From contig CALUPW010000004.1 of NCBI GenBank assembly GCA_944322785.1, positions 62,001 through 126,000 of the forward strand: a stretch of DNA of 64,000 bases, in the 5' to 3' direction. Position 1 is the stretch's first letter. Each line of letters starts with the position of its first letter. The notes under the pieces are model-generated. The model was not told where the DNA came from. It did no database searches and saw only the letters and a program-made list of their open reading frames with translations. The stretch is from Candidatus Gastranaerophilales bacterium (lineage in GTDB: Bacteria > Cyanobacteriota > Vampirovibrionia > Gastranaerophilales > Gastranaerophilaceae). The position numbers and the translations under genes were made by a program. Positions 17,056 through 25,393 of this stretch are shown here, piece by piece.

Positions 17056-17598
17056 TTATTCTGCAACATTAACAATTGTATATGCATTAAAATCAAGTGA
17101 GCCGAAAATTATTTTCACCTGATTTTCGTTTTCCTGAATAAGTTTGACAAAATTTATTTCATCTTCATCAAAATCTTCATTTGTCTCCTTTGCCTCAAGG
17201 CTTGCCAGAAGGTTGTGCGCCTGATAGAGCTTTAAATAAATTTTTCCGTTCTGCTTTTCGCCCGTAACCTGATAATGCCCGACGGGAAGTATTCTGTCCT
17301 CTTTGATTGCAAGTTTTAGCGGAACAAGGAGAATAGGAAGCTCTTTAGGAACTGCCGTTAAAAATTGTGTTTCGTTGCTCTGTTGATAACTTTCACCGTT
17401 TCTTAGCAATTTATCTTTCGGCTTTTTCGGCTTACCTTTTTTACTTTCGAGTGCCTTTTCAAATTCCTCATCAGTTGCAGCTTCCTGACCGTATATATTT
17501 TGATCGCCAAAATTGTCCCACAAACTGCCGTCGTCTGCATAAACATAATTTAACGACAGAAGAAATGTTATAAAAAAAAGCAGAACAATTTTTTTCAT
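17056..17598 (-). CDS. Exported hypothetical protein
   Basis: 180 residues with a Sec signal peptide (KKIVLLFFITFLLSLNYVYA, cleavage about 21-22), a charged Lys-rich segment (about 48-65), and a beta-rich C-terminal half. No family recognised. Start at ATG 17598: no Shine-Dalgarno, but a TATTAT box at 17605-17610 ends 6 nt before the ATG and TTTACT lies 16 nt further up, so the mRNA may be leaderless. Periplasmic or surface location is inferred. Confidence 0.65.
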   Translation of the reverse strand: MKKIVLLFFITFLLSLNYVYADDGSLWDNFGDQNIYGQEAATDEEFEKALESKKGKPKKPKDKLLRNGESYQQSNETQFLTAVPKELPILLVPLKLAIKEDRILPVGHYQVTGEKQNGKIYLKLYQAHNLLASLEAKETNEDFDEDEINFVKLIQENENQVKIIFGSLDFNAYTIVNVAE

Positions 17599-17604
17599 AT
17601 TGTT

Positions 17605-17632
17605 ATAATAATGTTTTTTAAAATAAAGTAAA
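17605..17632 (-). promoter_or_regulatory. Promoter of possible leaderless mRNA
   Basis: Minus strand TTTACT (17627-17632), 16-nt spacer, TATTAT (17605-17610), then 6 nt to the ATG of the exported protein gene. No ribosome site fits between. Confidence 0.45.
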
Positions 17633-17669
17633 CCTCTTTTTATATGATTAGCAGAATATTTAACCTTTT

Positions 17670-17697
17670 GCAAAAATAAAACCGCCTTATAGGCGGC
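17670..17697 (-). terminator. Terminator of the RpoD-like sigma gene
   Basis: On the minus strand, CCGCC and GGCGG arms (17692-17696, 17682-17686) flank a 5-nt loop and are followed by TTTTATTTTTG. Confidence 0.75.
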
Positions 17698-17746
17698 ACA
17701 ATTGTTACTAAACACGAGACATATAAAAACACACGAGTATTAATTT

Positions 17747-18652
17747 TTACCCTATATATCCTGACAAAAGCTCCTGCGACAATGCTGACAATCGCATCTT
17801 CTGTAAAGCTCGAAGCTCTGTTTGTCTGATACACTCTTTTGTTACGCCGTAAATGTTACCGATTTCCTCCAGAGTCAATCTTGCGGCATTATCCAGCCCG
17901 TAACGCATTTTTACAACATCACGCTCACGCTCTTTTAGTGTTGAAATTACAATCTGAATATCGTTTTTAAGATTTTCATATTCAACATTTGCAGACACGG
18001 AAGCTTTTTCATCTTCCAGAATATCTGCAACATTCAATTCTTTTCCGTCTGCTCTTTCCAGCCCTCTTTCAATTGAAATCGTTTTTGTATAGGCAGAAAG
18101 AAAAGTTTCGATTTTGTCCGGTTCAATATTCATTTTCTTTGCGACATCCTGATTTTTAACCTGACAGTTATATTCTTTTTCCATCTCTGATTTAACTTTG
18201 GAAAACTTTGATAAGGTTTCTTGAATATATACAGGAATTTTCATACAATGTGACTGCTCGGAAATAGCTTTGAACATAGATTGTTTAATCCACCAGCTTG
18301 CATACGTTGAAAATTTGTAACCAAGCTTGTAATTAAATTTTTCAGCCGCAATCATCAACCCCAGATTGCCTTCCTGTATCAAATCAACCAGCGGCAGACT
18401 GGTATTGTGTATAACTTTTTTGGCAATCGTAATTACGACCCGCAAATTTGATTGAATAAGTTTCTTTTTGGCTTCAACATCGCCTTCTTTAGCTCTCTTT
18501 GCAAGCTCTCTTTCTTCAACCACCGACAAAGCCGGATAATTTGATATCTCTTTTAAATAATCAGTAAATTCACCGTTACCATAGGTCAAAACCTCATTTC
18601 TGGCAGGATTTGACTTAACCTTCTTCATTTTGACAGGGGCATTTTTACTCAT
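17747..18652 (-). CDS. Sigma-70 family factor, RpoD-like (group 1/2)
   Basis: 301 residues with region 1.2 (FTDYLKEISNYPALS), region 2 (LVDLIQEGNLGLMIAAEKF, FSTYASWWIKQSM), region 3 and region 4 (LKERERDVVKMRYGL, LTLEEIGNIYGVTKECIRQ). It lacks the long acidic region 1.1, so it could be a group 2 factor or a short primary sigma, as in cyanobacterial relatives. The end of region 2.4 reads TYASWWIKQSM, typical of -10 TATAAT recognition. AAGGAG sits 11 nt before the ATG. Not linked to dnaG. Confidence 0.88.
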   Translation of the reverse strand: MSKNAPVKMKKVKSNPARNEVLTYGNGEFTDYLKEISNYPALSVVEERELAKRAKEGDVEAKKKLIQSNLRVVITIAKKVIHNTSLPLVDLIQEGNLGLMIAAEKFNYKLGYKFSTYASWWIKQSMFKAISEQSHCMKIPVYIQETLSKFSKVKSEMEKEYNCQVKNQDVAKKMNIEPDKIETFLSAYTKTISIERGLERADGKELNVADILEDEKASVSANVEYENLKNDIQIVISTLKERERDVVKMRYGLDNAARLTLEEIGNIYGVTKECIRQTELRALQKMRLSALSQELLSGYIG

Positions 18653-18802
18653 ACTCTTTTAAACTCCTTAATTTTGGTTACACGAGAACAACATTACACT
18701 GAATTTTATAATAATTATATATAATCAGTATATACTATAATATATACTTTTTCAAGTCTTTTGTTAAGTTTTATAAAATTACTAAATTTTTTATATTTGT
18801 TG

Positions 18803-18808
18803 TATAAT
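18803..18808 (+). promoter_or_regulatory. -10 box for thioredoxin-like gene
   Basis: TATAAT preceded by TTG, about 22 nt before the ATG at 18831. No convincing -35 was seen in the AT-rich DNA upstream. Confidence 0.45.
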
Positions 18809-18830
18809 ACTTACTTAAGAGGAGGATATT

Positions 18831-19310
18831 ATGAAAAAGAAAATCATAATCACATTAGCAGTTTTATTTGTAGTTCTAATAACATCAGCAGCAGGGTTTG
18901 CAGTTGCGACCGGTGCTTTTGACAAGAAAGAAAAACCGTCAGACTACAAAATCGGTATTCAATATCATGAAGCGCTTGAAAGCGACAAACCGATGCTTGC
19001 ACTGCTTTATGTTGACTGGTGCGGCTACTGTTTAAGATTTATGCCGAAATACAAAATTCTGAACATGCTTTACGGCACAAGATACAACTTTGTAATGTTA
19101 AACGCAGAAGATCCGGCAAACAGAGAGCTGGTTGAAGATGTAGCATTAACAGGATTTCCGACGGTTTACATTCTTGACCCTAAATACGACAACAGAATTT
19201 TAATTAACAATGCAATTTATCAAAATCTTCCAAAATTCAAAATTGAATTGAACAGATATTTAAGAATAAGAGGAATGCTTGATAAAGCGGCAAAAATGGA
19301 TAAGAAATAA
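18831..19310 (+). CDS. Membrane-anchored thioredoxin-fold protein
   Basis: 159 residues. An N-terminal hydrophobic anchor/signal (about 4-28), then a thioredoxin fold with the active site VDWCGYC (about 62-68) and the cis-Pro segment GFPTVYILD. The WCGYC site suggests a periplasmic disulfide reductase or oxidase facing outside the cytoplasmic membrane. The cytochrome-biogenesis type is possible, but no ccm/ccs gene is near. GGAGG lies 6 nt before the ATG. Monocistronic with its own terminator. Confidence 0.82.
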   Translation: MKKKIIITLAVLFVVLITSAAGFAVATGAFDKKEKPSDYKIGIQYHEALESDKPMLALLYVDWCGYCLRFMPKYKILNMLYGTRYNFVMLNAEDPANRELVEDVALTGFPTVYILDPKYDNRILINNAIYQNLPKFKIELNRYLRIRGMLDKAAKMDKK

Positions 19311-19315
19311 TTGAT

Positions 19316-19339
19316 ATGCGGGCTTTAAAAAGCCCGCAT
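19316..19339 (+). terminator. Terminator of thioredoxin-like gene
   Basis: ATGCGGGCTTT (19316-19326) pairs perfectly with AAAGCCCGCAT (19329-19339); GTTTTATATT follows. Confidence 0.8.
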
Positions 19340-19354
19340 GTTTTATATTCGGAC

Positions 19355-19389
19355 AAAAAAAAAAGACCTTGATTTCATTTTTCAAGGCC
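19355..19389 (-). terminator. Minus-strand terminator with no visible gene
   Basis: On the minus strand, GGCCTTGA (19382-19389) pairs with TCAAGGTC (19365-19372) with one mismatch, followed by ten T. No minus-strand CDS ends here. It could end a short antisense or small RNA arising from 19,400-19,480, or act as insulation. Confidence 0.5.
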
Positions 19390-19501
19390 TATCCGTTTAA
19401 ATAAGAAGAGAGAGCTTTATATTTATAATAAGTATCTTATTCCCAAAAAGTTGCTATTTTTTGTGGTTTAAGTTAATAAAAATTAACATTAGGAAACAAA
19501 A

Positions 19502-20284
19502 ATGAAAGACATCCAGAATTTAAAAGACGAACGCAACGTAGACATACAGAAAGTAGGAATCAAACATCTTGAATTACCGCTGATAATACAGCGAAAAAAC
19601 AATTCCAATCAGGTTGTCTGCGCAAAAGCAAAGGTTAACGTATCACTTCCGAAGGATTATAAAGGTACTCACATGTCAAGATTTGTGGAAGTTTTAACAG
19701 AATGGCGCAACAAAAACCTTCTGGGTGTTGACATAAAAGGATGTCTTGAGGAAATAATCAAACGGCTTGAAGCTAAATGCGGAGAACTGGAATTTACGTT
19801 TAAATATTTTATAGATAAAAAATCTCCTGTTACTCATTTAATTTCGCCAATGAGTTTTGATTGTCTTTTTAAGGGGACGATTGACGAAACAGGATATAAA
19901 TTCATTTTGGGAGTAGAAGTTCCTGTAACAACGTTATGTCCGTGTTCAAAAGAAATTTCGGATAACGGCGCACACAACCAGCGGGCATTTATAAGAGTCC
20001 GAGTTTCATATGATGATGACAAACACATATGGATAGAGGATTTGATTGATATGGTAGAAGGTTGCGCAAGCTGTCCTGTATATCCGCTTTTGAAACGGGA
20101 AGACGAAAAATTCGTAACAGAAAAGGCATGGGATAATCCTAAATTTGTTGAAGATGTTCTGCGGGATGTTGTTGTAAAACTCCGGCAAAATACAACCGTT
20201 AATGAATTTGAGGTTGAATGTGAAGCATTTGAAAGCATTCACAATCATTCTGCGTGGGCTTATCAAAAGGAAAGCAAAGTTTAA
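19502..20284 (+). CDS. folE2: GTP cyclohydrolase FolE2 (type IB)
   Basis: 260 residues. Family landmarks are DIQKVGIKHLELPL near the N-terminus and VPVTTLCPCSKEISDNGAHN (catalytic Cys near residue 147). FolE2 opens GTP to 7,8-dihydroneopterin triphosphate for folate, or for queuosine, and uses metals other than zinc. AGGAAA lies before the ATG. The upstream 110 nt shows no riboswitch I can identify. It converges on the M49 peptidase gene. Confidence 0.93.
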   Translation: MKDIQNLKDERNVDIQKVGIKHLELPLIIQRKNNSNQVVCAKAKVNVSLPKDYKGTHMSRFVEVLTEWRNKNLLGVDIKGCLEEIIKRLEAKCGELEFTFKYFIDKKSPVTHLISPMSFDCLFKGTIDETGYKFILGVEVPVTTLCPCSKEISDNGAHNQRAFIRVRVSYDDDKHIWIEDLIDMVEGCASCPVYPLLKREDEKFVTEKAWDNPKFVEDVLRDVVVKLRQNTTVNEFEVECEAFESIHNHSAWAYQKESKV

Positions 20285-20301
20285 CAGCTGCAAATTTTTC
20301 A

Positions 20302-22029
20302 TTAACTTTTCAAAAGCATTCTTGCGAGCGGCGCATCAGTACGTCCGTTGAGATTTTTGTCTATTTCCTTTAACTTTTGAGAAATTATCTCCATTTCATC
20401 AGTCCAGACAAAATTATCAAGAACATATTTTTCACCCTTTTGAAAATCTCCGTCTATTTGAATTCTGATAATTTCTGCAAGCATCTTTTTAGCTGTCGGA
20501 ATCATTTTATCAATATTAACGTAAATTTTTCCATCCGCATTTAATTCTATTGCACCGTTTTCAATAAAATATTTTGTCTGCATAACGGTACGCACCCTGT
20601 GTGCCTGTGAAAGCGTAGGTTTGGATTTTAAAAAGTTGTCGGCAGCAAAAGTTACAAGAATCTGCAATACCTGCTCATGTGTGTACATGCCTTTTTCTTC
20701 CAGAATATCGAGAAATGCCAGACCGCCCATATCTGCTTTATTTTCCTCAATAATGCTCTTGTACTTTCCTAGAGCTTCGGTGCCTTTATTTGGTCCTAAG
20801 GAATGGGTATTCTCATGCCCGATTGTAAACCAGTGATCGGCTTCATCTAGATAATATTTATGCTGTTCGCCATCAAGAGTCGCATCAAGCCGTTTTTGAA
20901 GTTTTTCACGGTCTGAAATAAATCTAATTTGTCTGTGATAAACATTTCGTCTGCCGCCGCCAATAGTTAAAGACAGCTTGTCATCGTTCGGCAGATTTTC
21001 CGCAAGCGTAATTCCTGCCCGATATGCTCCTACATCACCGGCAAGAACAACTATATCCGCATCAATCATTGTTTGTTTGGCATCATCGGTTTTTGATATA
21101 TTTTGTTCATATTCTTCATGATATGGCATACTGGCTGCAAGAAGCGGAAGATATTCTTTAATTTTTAAAAGGGCTTCAGTACCTTCTTTATTGACAATCC
21201 CTACACGGGCGCCTAAAAAATCTTTTGAGATTACAGGAATTTCATAATCCTCCAGCAATTTTTTCAACTCTTCGTTTTCAATTACACTTTCCGTCATTTC
21301 ATCTGCATAATTTTCCCGTGTAATTGTAAATTCAAGCGGGGTATCCTGAAGTTCCGCCCACTTTTTATCAGCATAGGCATCAAGCATAGGATCGGCTTCC
21401 CTGAGCGCAACAGCCTGAAGTCTAAGGTATTCATTAAATTCGTCATTCGTTGATGTATCAGCGGCAAGTTCAAGTTTTTCCGCTGCATGGCGAAAATCGT
21501 CGCTGAAATATTTTACATAATCTGTTGCAACAAGTTCGTCATCCTTGCGTTCGACAATTGAGCGCTGGTTTAAAATTTTGCGAACCTCTTTTGCTTTCCC
21601 GTCTTTTAACATCTTGATAAGAATTTTATGAAATTCTTCTTTTGTCAAATCTTCAGGATAAAGCCCTTTACCCGGAAGTTCATATATCCCCTTTGCAAGA
21701 TTAATTTTTGTTGTTTCTCTGTCTATTGCACACATTCCCTTTTGTGCCAGAAAAAGAGTCTTTGTCAGTTCGGCACTTTCATTACCTTTTAAAATTTCAT
21801 TTTCCAAATAATGATAAAAAGGCGCATTTTGTCTGTTATCTAGTCTGTAAAAAACTTTTTCAATAAAATATGCGGCCTTTACAAGATTTTTTAAAGCCTT
21901 TTTGTCACCGTCTTCAAGATTCAAATATTCAGGTGCATCAACGTCCAACAGCTTTTTAGTTGCCAGATAATCTTTATGAGTACGCTTTTTTAACTCATCA
22001 AGCGAATAATTAATTTCAAAATTTTCCAT
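20302..22029 (-). CDS. M49-like zinc metallopeptidase (dipeptidyl peptidase III family)
   Basis: 575 residues. The zinc site GHENTHSLG (HExxH around residue 400) is followed about 25 residues later by EENKADMGGLAFL, the third-ligand motif EExxAD typical of family M49. The classic DPP III has HExxxH; the shorter HExxH form occurs in many bacterial relatives. It is probably a cytoplasmic dipeptidyl peptidase or peptidase-like protein. I set the start at ATG 22029 (GGAG 4 nt upstream) rather than the TTG four codons before. Confidence 0.8.
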   Translation of the reverse strand: MENFEINYSLDELKKRTHKDYLATKKLLDVDAPEYLNLEDGDKKALKNLVKAAYFIEKVFYRLDNRQNAPFYHYLENEILKGNESAELTKTLFLAQKGMCAIDRETTKINLAKGIYELPGKGLYPEDLTKEEFHKILIKMLKDGKAKEVRKILNQRSIVERKDDELVATDYVKYFSDDFRHAAEKLELAADTSTNDEFNEYLRLQAVALREADPMLDAYADKKWAELQDTPLEFTITRENYADEMTESVIENEELKKLLEDYEIPVISKDFLGARVGIVNKEGTEALLKIKEYLPLLAASMPYHEEYEQNISKTDDAKQTMIDADIVVLAGDVGAYRAGITLAENLPNDDKLSLTIGGGRRNVYHRQIRFISDREKLQKRLDATLDGEQHKYYLDEADHWFTIGHENTHSLGPNKGTEALGKYKSIIEENKADMGGLAFLDILEEKGMYTHEQVLQILVTFAADNFLKSKPTLSQAHRVRTVMQTKYFIENGAIELNADGKIYVNIDKMIPTAKKMLAEIIRIQIDGDFQKGEKYVLDNFVWTDEMEIISQKLKEIDKNLNGRTDAPLARMLLKS

Positions 22030-22098
22030 TTCTCTCTCCAAAGGTTATTTACCTGATAATTATATCATTATTTGCACAAATTGTAAAACTGAAAAGAC

Positions 22099-22569
22099 TT
22101 ATTTATGATAAGTTTCTCCTTTGATTATTTTAAATGCTCTATAAATTTGTTCAATCAAAATCAACCTTGCAAACTGGTGCAGAAAAGTCATTTTTGAAAG
22201 ACTCAGTTTAAAATCCGCACGATTTGAAACTTTTTTGGATAGCCCGCATGATGAACCGATGACGAAAACAATTTCACCTGTTCCGGCATTTATTATTTCA
22301 TTAATTTTTCCGGCAAAATCCACTGATGACAGCATTTTGCCTTCAATTTCAAGTGTAATAACATACGATGAAGATTTTATATGAGATAAAATTTTTTCTG
22401 CTTCTTCATCAAGTGCTTTATGAATTAAATGTTCATCCTTTATTTCTACAGGCTGAATTTCAATAATTTCAATACCTGAATAGGGTAAAAGCCGTTTTTT
22501 AAACTCATCAATTCCTTCTTTTAAAAATTTCTCTTTTAATTTGCCTGATGCAACAATTTTTATATTCAT
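22099..22569 (-). CDS. rlmH: 23S rRNA (pseudouridine1915-N3) methyltransferase
   Basis: 156 residues, full RlmH length. The SPOUT knot ends with FVIGSSCGL (SAM loop) and LSLSKMTFLHQFARLILIEQIYRA plus the C-terminal YHK. It methylates N3 of pseudouridine 1915 in helix 69 of 23S rRNA. It overlaps the mscS stop by 4 nt, so the two are translationally coupled. Confidence 0.95.
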   Translation of the reverse strand: MNIKIVASGKLKEKFLKEGIDEFKKRLLPYSGIEIIEIQPVEIKDEHLIHKALDEEAEKILSHIKSSSYVITLEIEGKMLSSVDFAGKINEIINAGTGEIVFVIGSSCGLSKKVSNRADFKLSLSKMTFLHQFARLILIEQIYRAFKIIKGETYHK

Positions 22570-23429
22570 GTAAGATTGCCTGTTTTTTCAATGTAAAGAG
22601 ATGTGGACGGGAATGCAAAATCAAGACCTTCTTCTCTAAAACGTTTTACTGCAGTAAGAAGAAAATCTGACTGGATTTTTTTCCATGCATTATATGCGCC
22701 TGTTTTTGTATAGGCAATACATCTTATATTAATTGAACTGTCTGAAAGCGTATCTAAAAAGACAAGATAATCATTATGAATATCTTTATGTTCATGAAGA
22801 ATTTCTTCTAAAATATGAATTGCCTTTTGAAGTTTTTCGTCTGATGTATCGTAAGTTAATGTAAACACCTCATTAATACGTCTTTTTTTGGCTGCTGTAA
22901 TATTGCAAATATTTCCGTTTGAGGCACTGCTGTTTGGAACAATATAAAGAAAATTATCCAGAGTTCTGATTTTTGTTGACATCAAATTTACATCTTCAAC
23001 AGTTCCTTCGACACCGTTAATTATTACATAATCACCTATTCTGTATGCTTTGTCGCTAAAGATTGAAAGGGTTCCGAAAACATTTGCAATAGTTGCATTT
23101 GCGGCAAAACCGACTGCCAGACCGGTAATTCCGAACCCTGTAATCAAGGAGGAAACAGAATAACCGAAACTTTGTAAAAATGATGCAACTATAAAAAATA
23201 CAATAAGAATTTTGAAAATTCTGTCTAAAATCGGAATAAACTGTATCAGCTGATTTTTAGAATCTTTGGCAAGTGCATGTTCTTTCAGTTTGGCGCTAAA
23301 CATGTCAACAACTTTAAACAAAATCATTATAAGAAATATATTAATTACAACGCCGACTACAAAATCAAAATGCGTTGATTTTAAAAGTTTGTTGATTTTA
23401 TCAAGATGATCAATAATAGTGTCAATCAA
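22566..23429 (-). CDS. mscS: Small-conductance mechanosensitive channel, MscS family
   Basis: 287 residues. Three transmembrane segments, the pore helix GITGLAVGFAANATIANVFG (small-residue-rich TM3), then the beta domain with YRIGDYVIINGVEGTVEDVNLMST and the mixed C-terminal domain. It releases solutes on hypo-osmotic shock. It begins within 115 nt of the divergent tRNA-Gly gene. Confidence 0.92.
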   Translation of the reverse strand: MIDTIIDHLDKINKLLKSTHFDFVVGVVINIFLIMILFKVVDMFSAKLKEHALAKDSKNQLIQFIPILDRIFKILIVFFIVASFLQSFGYSVSSLITGFGITGLAVGFAANATIANVFGTLSIFSDKAYRIGDYVIINGVEGTVEDVNLMSTKIRTLDNFLYIVPNSSASNGNICNITAAKKRRINEVFTLTYDTSDEKLQKAIHILEEILHEHKDIHNDYLVFLDTLSDSSINIRCIAYTKTGAYNAWKKIQSDFLLTAVKRFREEGLDFAFPSTSLYIEKTGNLT

Positions 23430-23541
23430 TTTTGTATCCTCATATTTTTTATTACAAAAAGGATATCATAAAAAACATAAAAAATCTTGCAAAAAATTTT
23501 TGTTTGAATTAGTATAGACATGTAACGAATTTTCGCAAAAT

Positions 23542-23614
23542 GCGGAAGTAACTCAATGGCTAGAGTCCCTGCCTTCCAAGCAGGTTGTTGCGAGTTCGAG
23601 TCTCGTCTTCCGCT
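23542..23614 (+). tRNA. tRNA-Gly (anticodon UCC)
   Basis: 73 nt. Acceptor arms GCGGAAG/CTTCCGC, anticodon stem CCTGC/GCAGG with loop CTTCCAA giving anticodon TCC at 23575-23577, T arm with GTTCGAG. Discriminator T at 23614; CCA is not encoded. A terminator follows directly. TTGCAA and TAGTAT/TATAGA boxes upstream are a plausible promoter. Confidence 0.97.
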
Positions 23615-23621
23615 AATAAAG

Positions 23622-23650
23622 AACACTCATCGTCAGATGGGTGTTTTTTA
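23622..23650 (+). terminator. tRNA-Gly terminator
   Basis: AACACTCATC (23622-23631), loop GTCA, GATGGGTGTT (23636-23645) with one wobble, followed by a T run. Confidence 0.8.
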
Positions 23651-23990
23651 TTAGCCTGAATGACTACGGACGAGAAATCATTTGAGTTCGAGCGGCCTGC
23701 GAGCAGAGTGCGGAGGCTTGAGAGTAAAAGAACAATGTTCTTGAACACTCAACAGGAGGCACGTTTTATGCGAGCAGGACAAGACAGTTTCGTCTTCCGC
23801 TCCATAAAAGACCGTAGAACTTTAGTTCTAACGGTCTTTTATTTTTTTGAGATAGACTTTCGAGCGCAAGCAAGCTGAGGCTGGAGGCGGCGGAGTTGTC
23901 CGCTGCCGGAACGCCGTTAAATGCGAACGAACAAGACAGCGTCGTCGTCTGTTAATAAATATTACATGTAAAACTAATATGTAAGCAAAT
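23651..23990. repeat. Degenerate repeat region after tRNA-Gly with tRNA-tail copy
   Basis: No gene is supported here. GTTTCGTCTTCCGCT at 23787-23801 matches the tRNA-Gly 3' end (23600-23614) in 14 of 15 positions. A related unit follows around 23928-23960: both copies contain a GCGA-rich stretch, then ACAAGACAG, then TCGTC. The segments upstream of each copy (about 23685-23780 and 23855-23925) also look alike. It is G-rich and unlike neighbouring DNA. It could be the scar of an integrated element at the tRNA, or a decayed dispersed repeat. Confidence 0.5.
23806..23848 (+). terminator. Second terminator beyond the tRNA-tail copy
   Basis: AAAAGACCGT-AGAACT, loop TT, AGTTCT (a) ACGGTCTTTT, then ATTTTTTT: 16 bp with one bulge. 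It follows the tRNA-tail copy much as the first terminator follows the tRNA. Confidence 0.75.
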
Positions 23991-24037
23991 TTTATTTTTT
24001 TTAATCCTTTACAATTACAATGTGAAAGGAAAATTAT

Positions 24038-25012
24038 ATGGCGATTGCAAAAATTTTATTATCTGCCCTGCAGCAAGTAAAACATCCGTACGGATTGTAC
24101 ACAAAAAAACAGGCGGTACAAAAATCTATAACTATAGGGAAAGAACTTGTTGATGCTGCAAAACAGGAAACACCAATTACTAAAGATTTAATTTACAAAG
24201 TAATAAAAAAACATGTTCCGGAAGCTGATGTTAAAATAATTCAGGAAAGAGAGGAATTCCATAATATATTGAAAGCTGCAGGAGAAAATCCCAGCGAAAT
24301 AGAAAAAGCCCTCACTAATTACATCGCTGTACATTTCAATTTAAGGGGCAAATATAAAGGAATCTATATTCCAAATTTAAAAACACCTGAAGATATGTCT
24401 AATTTAGCGCACGAAATTGAACATTATTTGTACAATTCTCATACTCCGAAACGTAAGACCTTTTTATATATAATAAGAATGATGCGAAAATTCAAACCTC
24501 ACAAAACAAATACAGCACAATTAAAAAATAAAAACACACTGGAAAATACTCTGCGCAAATTGTTTGGAGTTCCATATTTAAAAAGTCCTGATTGCTTTAA
24601 AGGAGTAAAACCTACACGTGAAAGTGTAGATGAATTTTTAAAAGGAAATAATTTTACAGGATTAACTGATAAAAAAAGAGTTAATGCATATATTAGAACT
24701 GTAATAAGGCATTTTTTACCACCTGATGCACGCTTTAGCCCAAAACGTCTGGCTATAATAAAAAATACACTCGATGACGAAACCAGAGCATACAAAGTAA
24801 GCGATATTGTTTCCAGATACGCAACAGGCTCTAGTGACATAACCTGGCAGGGTTTTGTTTCCGATATTTATTCAAGAACATGCAGTATCCTAAAACTGGA
24901 AATTTCTAATGCAATCAAGTACAAATTGAATAAAAAATTCAATCCAAACTGCAGATACAAATACCAGTCTGGATTACCTGCAACCTCATACTGCGGACCA
25001 AAAACTGTATAA
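24038..25012 (+). CDS. Hypothetical protein with HExxH metallopeptidase-like motif
   Basis: 324 residues, rich in Lys and basic. LAHEIEHYL at 123-131 gives an HExxH motif (H125, E126, H129) in a helical context. DDETRAY at 246-252 could supply a third ligand Glu248, 119 residues downstream. There is no signal peptide or membrane segment. The C-terminus has CRYKYQ and YCGPKTV. Family not recognised; similar orphan HExxH proteins seem to be a lineage feature. AAAGGA precedes the ATG. It follows the tRNA-linked repeat region, so acquisition by transfer is possible. Confidence 0.6.
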   Translation: MAIAKILLSALQQVKHPYGLYTKKQAVQKSITIGKELVDAAKQETPITKDLIYKVIKKHVPEADVKIIQEREEFHNILKAAGENPSEIEKALTNYIAVHFNLRGKYKGIYIPNLKTPEDMSNLAHEIEHYLYNSHTPKRKTFLYIIRMMRKFKPHKTNTAQLKNKNTLENTLRKLFGVPYLKSPDCFKGVKPTRESVDEFLKGNNFTGLTDKKRVNAYIRTVIRHFLPPDARFSPKRLAIIKNTLDDETRAYKVSDIVSRYATGSSDITWQGFVSDIYSRTCSILKLEISNAIKYKLNKKFNPNCRYKYQSGLPATSYCGPKTV

Positions 25013-25036
25013 TTAAACAATTAAATTAATGTCTTA

Positions 25037-25120
25037 AAATTAGCCAATTTTTAATTAATAAAAAAAATAATTAAATCTAATCCTTAAGAATTAGTTCCCT
25101 GTTGCTAATTTATTTTTTTA
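25037..25120 (+). terminator. AT-rich nested hairpin, possible terminator of the HExxH gene
   Basis: AAATTAGC (25037-25044) pairs with GCTAATTT (25104-25111), enclosing a CTAAT/ATTAG hairpin; TATTTTTTT follows. It is weak because it is AT-rich. Confidence 0.35.
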
Positions 25121-25139
25121 AAAGTTATTCTTTTGAGTG

Positions 25140-25168
25140 GTGAAAATATTTCTGAAAAAGTTTATTAT
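25140..25168 (+). promoter_or_regulatory. Promoter of candidate non-coding RNA
   Basis: GTGAAA (25140-25145), 17-nt spacer, TATTAT (25163-25168). The predicted start is about 25175, exactly the first base of a 15-bp stem. Confidence 0.5.
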
Positions 25169-25174
25169 ATATGT

Positions 25175-25385
25175 GTAAGCTTGTAGTATCCAGGCACTTT
25201 TTCGGGGTTGCGACAAGATTTTTTCTTTCAGCGGTTTGGTTGAAAATATTACAAGCTTACTTCCCAGACTATAATAATTCTCATTATATAAGTTACATCT
25301 TTAATACTATGTACAATTTATAAATATCAATGGTTTTCACGTTTGATATACTAAGGCTTGACAGCAATGTTGAGTCCTTTTTTTT
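25175..25385 (+). ncRNA. Candidate structured non-coding RNA, about 210 nt
   Basis: No ORF is supported on this strand. The 5' end forms a 15-bp stem (25175-25189 with 25246-25260, one G-U) closing a 56-nt loop that itself has a TTTCA/TGAAA hairpin. A second hairpin pairs ATATCAA (25324-25330) with TTGATAT (25343-25349). The end is a rho-independent terminator (25353-25385). Length, own promoter and own terminator resemble a stand-alone RNA such as 6S RNA. However, I see no SRP, tmRNA or RNase P signature, and I cannot assign a family. Confidence 0.5.
25353..25385 (+). terminator. Terminator of the candidate ncRNA
   Basis: AAGGCTTGACA (25353-25363), loop GCAA, TGTTGAGTCCTT (25368-25379) with one bulge and two G-U pairs, then eight T. 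Confidence 0.75.
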
Positions 25386-25393
25386 ATCCATAA

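Noticed and set aside
19391-19501. Possible riboswitch ahead of folE2
   Set aside because: No preQ1- or THF-type conserved core could be matched in this AT-rich leader.
23660-23878. Open frame of 72 residues after tRNA-Gly
   Set aside because: It spans a tRNA-tail copy and a terminator; no ribosome site or homology is apparent.
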